A stretch of 64,000 nt of DNA from Schaalia turicensis ACS-279-V-Col4 (GTDB lineage Bacteria; Actinomycetota; Actinomycetes; Actinomycetales; Actinomycetaceae). Both the position numbers and the translations under genes were made by a program. This document shows, piece after piece, positions 52,617 to 60,741 of this stretch (within the stretch, counting starts at the first letter, position 1; every line of letters starts with the position of its first letter). Below the pieces are notes generated by a model. It was not told the DNA's origin. It ran no database searches and was given only the letters and a program-made list of their open reading frames with translations. The DNA is taken from positions 51,157 to 115,156 of the forward strand of contig NZ_JH815208.1 of assembly GCF_000296505.1 (NCBI RefSeq), in the 5' to 3' direction.

Positions 52617-53528
52617 TTATAGTGTCGGTTCTTCGCCGGTCAGGCGAACAAACGCTTCGATGTAACGGTCGCGAGTTGCGGTCACAACGGATTCTGGAAG
52701 GACGGGCGGATTTTCTCCCGACTTCTTGTCCCATCCGGATTCGGCGCTGGTCAGCCAGTCGCGAACGTACTGTTTATCGAAGCTCGGGGTGATCTGGCCG
52801 GGCTGCCACTGGTCGGCGGGCCAGAATCGCGAGGAATCAGGGGTCAGGATTTCGTCGCCCAGGACCAGGTTGCCTGTTGCGGGATCCAGCCCGAATTCAA
52901 ACTTGGTGTCGGCGATGATGACACCGCGCTCGGCAGCGATTTCGCGAGCACCTTCATACAGGGCGATAGAAACGTCGCGCAGGCGAGACGCAAGTTCTTC
53001 GCCGACCATTTCAGCTGCGCGTCCGAAGGAAATGTTCTCGTCGTGATCGCCCAGTTCCGCCTTGGCAGCGGGAGTAAAGATCGGGGTTTCGAGGCGCGAG
53101 GCTTCAACCAGACCCTCGGGAAGAGCGATATCGCAAACGGTGCCCGACTCTTTGTATTCGACCAAGCCGGAACCCGTCAGGTATCCGCGAACGACGCACT
53201 CGATCGGAATCATATTCAGAGCCTTGGCAACCACTGATCGACCGACGAGGGGAGCCGGAACGCTCAAAGGATCTGTGGCATCAGTTTCAGCAGTGATGAC
53301 ATGGTTTTCAATCACGTCGCGTAGCTGTTCCATCCACCAGAGAGCAAGCTGGTTCAGCACCTTGCCCTTTCCGGGGATTTCCGACGGCAGAATGTAGTCG
53401 TAAGCGCTGATGCGGTCCGAGGTCACCAGAAGAAGACGGTCAGGTGTTTCCTGATCGGCGGGCGCGTAGATGTCACGCACCTTGCCGGAGGACACATGTT
53501 TCCATCCTGGAAGTTCCATAGCAGCCAT
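52617..53528 (-). CDS. purC: Phosphoribosylaminoimidazole-succinocarboxamide synthase
   Basis: A 303-residue SAICAR synthase. GKVRDIYAPADQ, LVTSDRISAYDYILPSEIPG, IECVVRGYLTGSG, AAERGVIIADTKFEFG and DEILTPDSSRFWP are all intact. It is the long, eukaryote/actinobacteria-like form. GGAGG lies before the ATG. It is third from the left edge of the pur cluster, between purD and purS. Confidence 0.97.
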   Translation of the reverse strand: MAAMELPGWKHVSSGKVRDIYAPADQETPDRLLLVTSDRISAYDYILPSEIPGKGKVLNQLALWWMEQLRDVIENHVITAETDATDPLSVPAPLVGRSVVAKALNMIPIECVVRGYLTGSGLVEYKESGTVCDIALPEGLVEASRLETPIFTPAAKAELGDHDENISFGRAAEMVGEELASRLRDVSIALYEGAREIAAERGVIIADTKFEFGLDPATGNLVLGDEILTPDSSRFWPADQWQPGQITPSFDKQYVRDWLTSAESGWDKKSGENPPVLPESVVTATRDRYIEAFVRLTGEEPTL

Positions 53529-53553
53529 TACGCGTCCTCCGTCTCTATTCAGT

Positions 53554-54885
53554 TCAGTTCTTAGCGTCTAGCTCGGCCGGCCAGGTTGCAATGTCTTTAC
53601 GGTGATGCTCACCAGCGAAGCTGATCCAATCGACGCCCTCGTAGGCCTTGGCTCTGGCTTCTTCAACGGTTGCGCCGCGTCCCACGACGTCCAGCACACG
53701 CCCACCGGAATTCACCAGCATTTCGTCGGGTTCGAACCCGCAACACCCCAGTGCAACCTCCTCCGCCGAAGATGTGATCTCAAAACGAGTACCCGCGTGA
53801 ATAACATGCACGCCGTCGATAGCTTCCGCGTCCTCAATGCCTGTGATTTCATGTCCGGTATCGGGTGTGTCCGGGTAGCCACCCGATGCCATCACAACCG
53901 TGACCACCGCATCCGGGGACCAGATGGGAGCAGGCAAATGAGCAAGCGTTCCAGTCGCCGCGGCGTAGAGCAGGTCAGCAAGTGACGAATCGAGGCGTTC
54001 AAGAACAACCTGCGTCTCAGGATCACCGAAGCGAACATTGAATTCGACGACGCGAATACCTTTCGACGTCATTGCCAGACCGCAGTAAAGCAGCCCCACG
54101 AACGGGGTTCCGCGACGAGCCATCTCGTCAACGGTCGGCTGAGCAACGGTCTTCACGACCTCGTCGACAACCGAGTCATCCAGCCACGGAAGCGGCGTGT
54201 ACGCACCCATGCCACCCGTATTCGGACCGGAGTTTCCGTCGCCAACACGCTTGAAGTCTTGAGCGGGAACTAGCGGAACAACAGTCGTGCCATCGCTGAC
54301 GCAGAACAGAGAGACCTCGGGGCCATCCAAGTATTCCTCAACCAAGACAACGCCATCTTCACGGTTCAGGCAGGTGGTTGCGTGAGCAAGCGCCACATTG
54401 CGATCATCAGTCACCACAACACCCTTGCCAGCGGCAAGCGCATCATCCTTCACCACGTAGGGAGCGCCGAATGCGTTGAACGCAGCCTCGACCTCTTCGG
54501 TCGTACGGCAGGTGAAAGCGCGAGCGGTCGGAACACCAGCTGCTTCCATGACCTCTTTAGCGAATGCCTTGGACGCCTCAAGTTGAGCAGCAACCTTCGA
54601 CGGGCCAAAAACCGGGATACCTTCAGCGCGCACAGCGTCAGCGACGCCGGCGACAAGAGGAGCCTCAGGGCCAACAACAACCAGGTCCACTCCGCGACCC
54701 TTCGCGCGCACAGCGACATCATCCGGATTCAGCGGGTTAAATACAAGTGATTGCCCCAGTGGCTCAAGCCCCGGGTTACCCGCCTGAACAATCAGTTCAA
54801 CCGGATCAGATGAAGATGCAGTACGTACGAGGTTTCGGGCGAGGGCGACCTCGCGCCCCCCATTTCCCACTAAGAGGACCTTCAT
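53554..54885 (-). CDS. purD: Phosphoribosylamine--glycine ligase
   Basis: A 443-residue GAR synthetase of the ATP-grasp type. MKVLLVGNGGREVALARNLV, VVGPEAPLVAGVADAVRAEG, PSKVAAQLEASKAFAKEVM, VVKDDALAAGKGVVVTDD, and FNVRFGDPETQVVLERLDSS are visible. First gene of the pur cluster. TAGGCT six bases before the ATG and no ribosome-binding site suggest a leaderless transcript for the cluster. Confidence 0.97.
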   Translation of the reverse strand: MKVLLVGNGGREVALARNLVRTASSSDPVELIVQAGNPGLEPLGQSLVFNPLNPDDVAVRAKGRGVDLVVVGPEAPLVAGVADAVRAEGIPVFGPSKVAAQLEASKAFAKEVMEAAGVPTARAFTCRTTEEVEAAFNAFGAPYVVKDDALAAGKGVVVTDDRNVALAHATTCLNREDGVVLVEEYLDGPEVSLFCVSDGTTVVPLVPAQDFKRVGDGNSGPNTGGMGAYTPLPWLDDSVVDEVVKTVAQPTVDEMARRGTPFVGLLYCGLAMTSKGIRVVEFNVRFGDPETQVVLERLDSSLADLLYAAATGTLAHLPAPIWSPDAVVTVVMASGGYPDTPDTGHEITGIEDAEAIDGVHVIHAGTRFEITSSAEEVALGCCGFEPDEMLVNSGGRVLDVVGRGATVEEARAKAYEGVDWISFAGEHHRKDIATWPAELDAKN

Positions 54886-54891
54886 GGCTTC

Positions 54892-54897
54892 AGCCTA
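54892..54897 (-). promoter_or_regulatory. Putative -10 box for a leaderless transcript (purD)
   Basis: TAGGCT on the minus strand, six-base gap to the ATG of purD. Confidence 0.55.
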
Positions 54898-55008
54898 TCG
54901 ATGTTTGCGAGCTGGCGCGACACTCGTCCAATTCCTCCCGACGTGGGACGTGCCACGAATCCACCTTCCGCGCCGCCCAGTTTCGTGATTGACGAGGCCG
55001 GATCCGAC

Positions 55009-56106
55009 CTACCATGCGCCATTCGAATCGCCGGTCCGAGTGGTCGCAGACGAATCTTCATCAACGTCAGTGCTACGACGCAATCGACGTTCAATTTCTT
55101 GACGACGTTGCTCTTCTGGGGTCAATGGCTTCGATTCTTCATCGCCCTCCTGGTCCAACGAATCACCCTGCTGACTCTGTTCTTGACCGCCACCGGAAGA
55201 ACTCTGGCCCGAAGAGTCGCTGCTCTGCGAATTATTCGACTTATCCGGCTTACCTTGTGCGCGCTGACGCTTATTCTTCAAGCGCTCGCGAGCCCTACTT
55301 GCCTGCTCAGATTGGGAAGATTCTTCCTGATCAGCAGATCCGTCACCCGACCCCTGGTCAGGCTGAGAGTCTCCGCCCTGCCGGTCGGCCTCGTTATCCG
55401 AAGACGAACCGGACTGCGACGAACTCGATTGGTCGGAATCGCCAGACTGACCGTGATCGCCACCTTGGCCCCCTCGGCCACCGGAGGACTGATCCTGCGG
55501 ATCCGACGGGTCTTGCGGCCGGGAATCAAGAGTGCACGCAACAAGCATTTCATCCGCCTGCTGGTAATTCTGATCCGCTTCATCACCCTTGCCGGATTCT
55601 GTCGCCTGGTCGCCCAATACCTCGAGCGCAAGAGCAGTGTTAATACGCACCTGACACTCGTAAGAGAAGGCTTGAATGTGCCCCTCTTCGTCCTGTGTAG
55701 CCTTCGGGACGCCTTCAAGAGCAATCTGCAATTCGCTGAGTGCCTGACCTGCTTTGCCCTCTTTCAAAAGAGACGTGCCCACGTTGTAATGCGCCACCCA
55801 TGACTCTGGCCCGTAGGTCGTCAACGTACGTTGCGTTGAATACTCGCCCGTTGCCTGGGTGTACTCGCCCGCCCGCCACTGGTCTCGCGTGTGATGAGAC
55901 CAGACGGGAAGCCCCACAAGGAACGACGCAATCAGGCTAGCAACGACAATGAGGGGCGTAGACCTCAGGAGTCTGCGCAGATCTTCCTTTGTTCGCTCCC
56001 GCTTTGCCGGAACAGGCTGGCGTTCAGGATCACCAGCAGTACGCCCACCGAAGGGAAGCGCGACCTCGTACTTATTCGCCTTACGGGTGTTCTTATTAGA
56101 TGGCAC
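55009..56106 (-). CDS. TPR membrane protein with Q/S/D/G-rich tail (BatC/BatE-like)
   Basis: A 365-residue protein. A basic N-terminus and one membrane helix (TPLIVVASLIASFLVGLPVW) are followed by about two TPR-like repeats (WVAHYNVGTSLLKEGKAGQA, VRINTALALEVLGDQA) and, from about residue 200, a very long disordered tract of Gln, Ser, Asp and Gly ending in a charged stretch. Position at the end of the MoxR/DUF58/VWA operon matches BatC/BatE proteins. The ATG overlaps the stop of the VWA gene. Confidence 0.8.
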   Translation of the reverse strand: MPSNKNTRKANKYEVALPFGGRTAGDPERQPVPAKRERTKEDLRRLLRSTPLIVVASLIASFLVGLPVWSHHTRDQWRAGEYTQATGEYSTQRTLTTYGPESWVAHYNVGTSLLKEGKAGQALSELQIALEGVPKATQDEEGHIQAFSYECQVRINTALALEVLGDQATESGKGDEADQNYQQADEMLVACTLDSRPQDPSDPQDQSSGGRGGQGGDHGQSGDSDQSSSSQSGSSSDNEADRQGGDSQPDQGSGDGSADQEESSQSEQASRARERLKNKRQRAQGKPDKSNNSQSSDSSGQSSSGGGQEQSQQGDSLDQEGDEESKPLTPEEQRRQEIERRLRRSTDVDEDSSATTRTGDSNGAW

Positions 56107-57172
56107 GAGCCCTCCTCATGTTTCGGGCTTTACCTGCAACGATCGCGGTTTCCCACTGAAGCATTCCGCCCAAGAACAGGGCAAACGGCCAAATCAGGTA
56201 GCGTGCTGCCTTCACTTGGGCTCGCTGAGTGGCCACTACCTGCGAGTTTTCATCGAGAGTCGACGCAACCTTGTTGATCTCGGCAGTTGCCGGCGAGTGA
56301 ATGTACGTGAGCCCCGTTTGCTCGGCAATGTCTTTCAAGGCGCCCTCGTCAATGCGCGTAATCGCGATCGGAGAATCCGGCTTGGAACCATCGCGAATGT
56401 ACTCATCTTCGACCATTTCACCTGCGTGATCGCCCGACTGAGAGGTTTCGGCGTATCCGCGCTCCTGCGCGTCACCGGTCAGGCGACGCACCTTCATCGG
56501 CCCGCCCTCTTTCGTGCCGTACCCGATGATCGCACCACCGTCGACGTATCGACTCATCAACCCCCACGAAGACGTACTCATGTCGTCGATGGGAGTCCAG
56601 ACGTCTTCGTTCGAGCTTTCCCCGTCAGAGAAGACGAAGAGTCCACGGATTGCATCCGGATCTCGTTCTTCAGCGTCATTCAGCGCACTGAAAAGAGCTG
56701 AAGTCGGACGATTCGGCGTCGACCCGTGGGACGAGTCAGAAAGCTCCTGACGCAGGTTCGTCAGATAGCTGTCAGCAGCGCCCCGATCCGTCGTCAGAGG
56801 GAGAACCGTGCTGACATTCGAATCCCAGACCATGATCGTGATGCGAGCACCCGGCATTGCATCAAGGATGGTCTGAACGTCCTGTTTGACGCCCTCGATT
56901 CGAGGCCGATCACCATCCCAGTCTTCACCCGCCATCGATCCTGTCCGGTCGATGACAATCCACGCTTCGGCCGCCGAGCCAACGTCACTTGCCTTGCCAG
57001 GAATGGAGGGGCCCGCCATCATAAAGACCAACAGAGCAACGATCGTGGCACGTCTGGCGGCTTCACGTTTCGATGTGCGCGTGCCTCGCTTCAACCCAAG
57101 CAGAACCAGCGCGAATCCAACAAGCGCCACAAGAATGAAAGCTGTCAAAGAAAACACGGGACGGAAGAACAT
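56096..57172 (-). CDS. VWA domain membrane protein (BatB-like)
   Basis: A 358-residue protein with helices at the N-terminus (MFFRPVFSLTAFILVALVGF, then IVALLVFMMAGPSIPG) and near the C-terminus, and a von Willebrand A domain between. The metal site is DRTGSMAGEDW (the usual DxSGS is DRTGS here), with TDRG and FSDGESS later. The start is the ATG one base after the stop codon of the previous gene (TGACATG); a longer frame upstream is coding shadow. Confidence 0.87.
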   Translation of the reverse strand: MFFRPVFSLTAFILVALVGFALVLLGLKRGTRTSKREAARRATIVALLVFMMAGPSIPGKASDVGSAAEAWIVIDRTGSMAGEDWDGDRPRIEGVKQDVQTILDAMPGARITIMVWDSNVSTVLPLTTDRGAADSYLTNLRQELSDSSHGSTPNRPTSALFSALNDAEERDPDAIRGLFVFSDGESSNEDVWTPIDDMSTSSWGLMSRYVDGGAIIGYGTKEGGPMKVRRLTGDAQERGYAETSQSGDHAGEMVEDEYIRDGSKPDSPIAITRIDEGALKDIAEQTGLTYIHSPATAEINKVASTLDENSQVVATQRAQVKAARYLIWPFALFLGGMLQWETAIVAGKARNMRRARAI

Positions 57173-57173
57173 G

Positions 57174-58193
57174 TCAGAGCCTCCCGATTGCAAGCAGACC
57201 AAGGAACCCGATAATGCCAACAGCGGCAAGGCTGAGGACGCCAGCCGGCTTATCGATCTCAAGAACCTTCGCGTGCTCGGACAATTCGATGCTCTGCAGA
57301 GATTCGATTTCTTGGATGATCCCTTGGACGCTCGCAGCGTCGGAGGCGTCATAGAAGACACCGCCGTTGTCTTCGGTCAGCTCTTTCAGTTCTTCGCCCT
57401 CGGTAGTCAGCAGGTCACCATCGCCGGGATACAGGGTGGTCACCTGAACGTTCTGCTGATGAGCAAAATCAAACGCCTGAGCAAGCGTGTAAATCTGAGG
57501 ACCGTTGATCTCGTTATCCGTGGCAAAAAGAATCAGGCGTGAACGGTCTTCGCCGGAGTGGTCAAAACTCAGCACACACGACGCCAAGCCATCGCCTGCA
57601 AGCGACGCGGCTTCTTCTTCATCATCAACGGTCGCTGCCGTGTAGTCGATCAGCTCCTGCGTGACATACACGCCGTCGGCACTTTCACCCAGGTAGCCTT
57701 CCTTCATGACCCGGCTCATCTCGTCGAGCTCAGACACCGCAAGGTCGTAGTCGTTCGTCAGCGGGAACTTCACCAAAGTGCGAGAATTCCACAGGTTCAG
57801 GCTGATTCTTTCGCCCGCAAAATGCTGGACAATCTGCGAAAAGGCAGCGCCGATATTCCCGTCGTAGGGGATCATTGACCCGGACGTATCCAGGCACAAA
57901 ACAATGTCACGTGACGCCGTCTTCTCATCTTGGATCACGCGATCAATGGGGGCCCCGGCACTGAATGCCACGCCGACAACGCCCAAGCTTAAAAAGACAA
58001 TCGCGCCCGCAAGCATGATGCGACTACGCCTAAGCAGACGTTTAAAGCCGGGCAACGTAGAGATATAGCCGGAGTGCGCCACCCAGCCTCGTGAATCATT
58101 CGCGATAGAGGACGAGGCCGCGCGCCTCCAGCCAACGACCAACGCGATCAGGGCGACTCCGATAACGAGAACAACGAAAAAGGCAAACTTCAC
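57174..58193 (-). CDS. VWA domain membrane protein (BatA-like)
   Basis: A 339-residue membrane-anchored von Willebrand A protein. Helices at the N-terminus (FAFFVVLVIGVALIALVVGW), after a loop (IMLAGAIVFLSLGVVGVAFS), and at the C-terminus (VLSLAAVGIIGFLGLLAI). The metal motif is CLDTSGSMIPYDG, with the acid in LFATDNEINGP. It follows the short membrane protein with a four-base overlap. In Bat operons these proteins may form an envelope complex activated by MoxR. Confidence 0.9.
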   Translation of the reverse strand: MKFAFFVVLVIGVALIALVVGWRRAASSSIANDSRGWVAHSGYISTLPGFKRLLRRSRIMLAGAIVFLSLGVVGVAFSAGAPIDRVIQDEKTASRDIVLCLDTSGSMIPYDGNIGAAFSQIVQHFAGERISLNLWNSRTLVKFPLTNDYDLAVSELDEMSRVMKEGYLGESADGVYVTQELIDYTAATVDDEEEAASLAGDGLASCVLSFDHSGEDRSRLILFATDNEINGPQIYTLAQAFDFAHQQNVQVTTLYPGDGDLLTTEGEELKELTEDNGGVFYDASDAASVQGIIQEIESLQSIELSEHAKVLEIDKPAGVLSLAAVGIIGFLGLLAIGRL

Positions 58194-58660
58194 TGATCGA
58201 TCACCTTCAACGCTGACTCAAGAAGCGTCGACACCCACTTGCGTGTCGGTTGGCTGGAGAACGAGGGTTCGACGCAGCGCTCCATCAGACGCACGTACGC
58301 CGGCCACATCGGTACGAGCGCGCGAATCTCAGCGACTGTCGCAGACTCAAGATTGCGACCGGTCCGCTCGGTTCCTAGCGCGCGCATCAAGCCCGCAACC
58401 GCCAAGTGGACCTCGGATTCGTTCCACTCTCCGGCAGAGAAATTCGCTTCAATCTGCACAAGATTGTCACGGTATGCGCGACGTTGCTCAGCGCTCAGAT
58501 CGCGCAGGCCCCGCGGACGATTAACATCCGACTTCCACCAGCGGACTAGGCACGCCACAATCCACGCGGCGATGACGAGGAACAGAATGAGACCGGCAAC
58601 CCACATCCACTCGGGATACACGACCGGCTCGCGAACACCGTCCAGAATGTTACCTGACAT
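58190..58660 (-). CDS. Small membrane protein of the Bat-like operon (DUF4381-type position)
   Basis: A 156-residue protein with one N-terminal membrane helix (WMWVAGLILFLVIAAWIVAC) and a helical cytoplasmic part. Position between DUF58 and the VWA genes and the general layout match DUF4381-type proteins, though sequence support is weak. It overlaps both neighbours by a few bases, so the operon is tightly coupled. Confidence 0.75.
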   Translation of the reverse strand: MSGNILDGVREPVVYPEWMWVAGLILFLVIAAWIVACLVRWWKSDVNRPRGLRDLSAEQRRAYRDNLVQIEANFSAGEWNESEVHLAVAGLMRALGTERTGRNLESATVAEIRALVPMWPAYVRLMERCVEPSFSSQPTRKWVSTLLESALKVIDQ

Positions 58661-59543
58661 GAGGCCCCCTTTCGAGGGCGCTCATCAAAGCACGTGGCAC
58701 GTCCTTCGAGCCCGAAACCGACACTCGGATCACACCGCGATGATCCAGTAGGGATGCGACCTCTTGACGCCTGGCCGACACGATCAACTTTGCCTGGTCG
58801 GCCAACTGCGTGTCACCCAACAGGAAATCCGGCAACGGCCCCTGATCGACATCGATAATGCGAGTCCCCTTCGGCAAGTCCGTCGGATTCATATCATCTA
58901 CAGACACCACGATCACCGCATGTTTGCGCGTCAGCTTCGCTAAAACTGCATCCGCCTGCGAGCCTGGCTCCGGCTGGACCGAATCCGTTGCCAGAACAAT
59001 CAGGGACCTACGACGAATCGCAACACACGCTCGCTCAAGAAGCGCCGTCACATTCGACGCGGGTGTTTCAAGCGTGATCGTCGGGCTGAGCCGTCGCAGA
59101 AGCATCTCCGCGTAGGCATTACCTGAACGCGCCGGGGAAATCGTGATCTTCTGACTATCCCCTGAAATCGCACCCAACTGATCGCCACGCGCTACCGCCA
59201 ACCATGCGATCGCCTCACAGGCACTGGCGACAACATCAATCTTCGGCTCGCCCGATGGAGCAAGCGCCCCCATCGAACGCCCCGTGTCGACCAGCAGGAC
59301 AACCTGCAGGTTAGCCGTCGACTCATAGCGACGAATAATCGCCTGCCCTGTACGAGCGGTCGCAGCCCAATCAATATCCTGGACGTCATCGCCCGCATGA
59401 TATTCGGCAAGATCAAGAAAATCCCAGCCACGGCCCGGACGCGCACCGGAATGCTGCCCATCCATGATGGACAGCAGTTTGCGCATGATCGGCAAGCGCG
59501 CACGCGACGACAACGCGTGGATCTCGCGACTACGAACAGGCAT
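58650..59543 (-). CDS. DUF58 domain-containing protein
   Basis: A 297-residue protein with the DUF58 motif (RPGRGWDFLDLAEYHAGDD, followed by VQDIDWAATARTGQAIIRRY) and a VWA-like fold (LLVDTGRSMGA with a changed DxSGS). DUF58 proteins accompany MoxR ATPases in nearly all bacteria and may be its substrate adaptors. No Shine-Dalgarno site is clear; it begins 50 bp after moxR. Confidence 0.92.
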   Translation of the reverse strand: MPVRSREIHALSSRARLPIMRKLLSIMDGQHSGARPGRGWDFLDLAEYHAGDDVQDIDWAATARTGQAIIRRYESTANLQVVLLVDTGRSMGALAPSGEPKIDVVASACEAIAWLAVARGDQLGAISGDSQKITISPARSGNAYAEMLLRRLSPTITLETPASNVTALLERACVAIRRRSLIVLATDSVQPEPGSQADAVLAKLTRKHAVIVVSVDDMNPTDLPKGTRIIDVDQGPLPDFLLGDTQLADQAKLIVSARRQEVASLLDHRGVIRVSVSGSKDVPRALMSALERGPHVR

Positions 59544-59593
59544 GACGGCGTATCAGCTTCCTAGAATTCGACCGAAATAACGTGAATCAGGGC

Positions 59594-60583
59594 TCACGGA
59601 ACGGGGACAACGTTGAAGACAGCATCAATCAGGCCTTCAACCGACACATTGTCAGCCAACGCATCGAACGTGCGGATGATGCGGTGGCGGAGCACCGAAT
59701 AACGCATGGCCTTCACGTCGTCAGGAACAACAAAATGACGACCTTCAAGGAGCGCAATGGCCTGAGCGGCACGCATCAGCGCAATACCACCACGCGGAGA
59801 CGCACCCACGCGCACATGATGTGCCCACGCTGGCAACGGAACGGGCCCGGAACCGCGGGTCGTGTTCATCAAGTCTACGATGTAGCCCTTCAACGTGTCA
59901 TGAATGAACACCTTCTGAACGGTGTCCTGCAATCCCACCAGCTCCTCGATCGAAATCGGGTCACCCGTTGAGGGTTTCGCCATCTGGCCAGACTCAATGC
60001 GGGTCAGGATCTCAAGTTCTTCGCGTGGCTGGGGGTATGTAATGACCTGCTTCAAAAGGAAGCGGTCCATCTGAGCCTCGGGAAGAACGTACGTGCCTTC
60101 TTCCTCGATCGGGTTCTGGGTGGCCATCACCATGAACGGCTGAGGAAGCGGATAGTTCACGCCACCAATCGTTGTCTGATATTCCGCCATTGCTTCAAGC
60201 ATCGCGGACTGGGTTTTCGCGCTGGAACGGTTGATTTCGTCCATCAACACGAAGTTTGCGTGGACAGGACCAAGCTGAGTGGTCATTTCTGCGGTTGCCT
60301 GGTTCCAGATCTGCATACCGACGATGTCGTTAGGCATCAGGTCAGGTGTGCACTGGATTCGACGGAACGAACCGGAGACAGCGGAGGCAAGCGTTTGGGC
60401 GGCAGTCGTTTTCGCCAGGCCGGGGACGGACTCGATCAGGATGTGACCACGAGTCAGCAGACCCACCATCAGTGCACGCTTGAGGTCGTGCTGGCCGACA
60501 ACTTTCGAAGAGAAAATGTCGGAGACTCGCCCTAAAAGCTCCCCAGCCTTTTCAAGTTCTTCAGCGGAAATAGTTGGTGCCAC
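59594..60583 (-). CDS. MoxR family AAA+ ATPase
   Basis: A 329-residue AAA+ ATPase of the MoxR (AAA_3) family. Walker A reads ESVPGLAKTTAAQ, Walker B FVLMDEINRSSAKTQSA, then FMVMATQNPIEEEGTYVLPE and the C-terminal lid. It starts the operon with DUF58, two VWA proteins and a TPR protein, where MoxR is thought to act as a chaperone for assembly of surface complexes. The GTG after GGGGAGG was chosen; a further 28 codons upstream in frame lack family similarity. Confidence 0.95.
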   Translation of the reverse strand: MAPTISAEELEKAGELLGRVSDIFSSKVVGQHDLKRALMVGLLTRGHILIESVPGLAKTTAAQTLASAVSGSFRRIQCTPDLMPNDIVGMQIWNQATAEMTTQLGPVHANFVLMDEINRSSAKTQSAMLEAMAEYQTTIGGVNYPLPQPFMVMATQNPIEEEGTYVLPEAQMDRFLLKQVITYPQPREELEILTRIESGQMAKPSTGDPISIEELVGLQDTVQKVFIHDTLKGYIVDLMNTTRGSGPVPLPAWAHHVRVGASPRGGIALMRAAQAIALLEGRHFVVPDDVKAMRYSVLRHRIIRTFDALADNVSVEGLIDAVFNVVPVP

Positions 60584-60675
60584 CGTTGGCCTCCCCACTC
60601 GATTGTGTGTATTTCTTAGGGCTAATGCCCAAATTTTATCGCAGGCCACCGAGAACACGGTTTGCATATAAAAGC

Positions 60676-60708
60676 CCGGTGGTCGGACCCATCGGGTCCG
60701 ACCACCGG
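60676..60708. terminator. Rho-independent terminator after pckG
   Basis: Perfect 15-bp stem ccggtggtcggaccc and its complement with a 3-base loop, followed on the minus strand by GCTTTTATAT. Confidence 0.85.
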
Positions 60709-60741
60709 TATAGATCGCGTGCGCTAGAGCGCTACCTGAAA

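Noticed and set aside
51628..52665. A 345-codon open frame opposite purQ and purS
   Set aside because: Antisense shadow spanning two well-defined pur genes.
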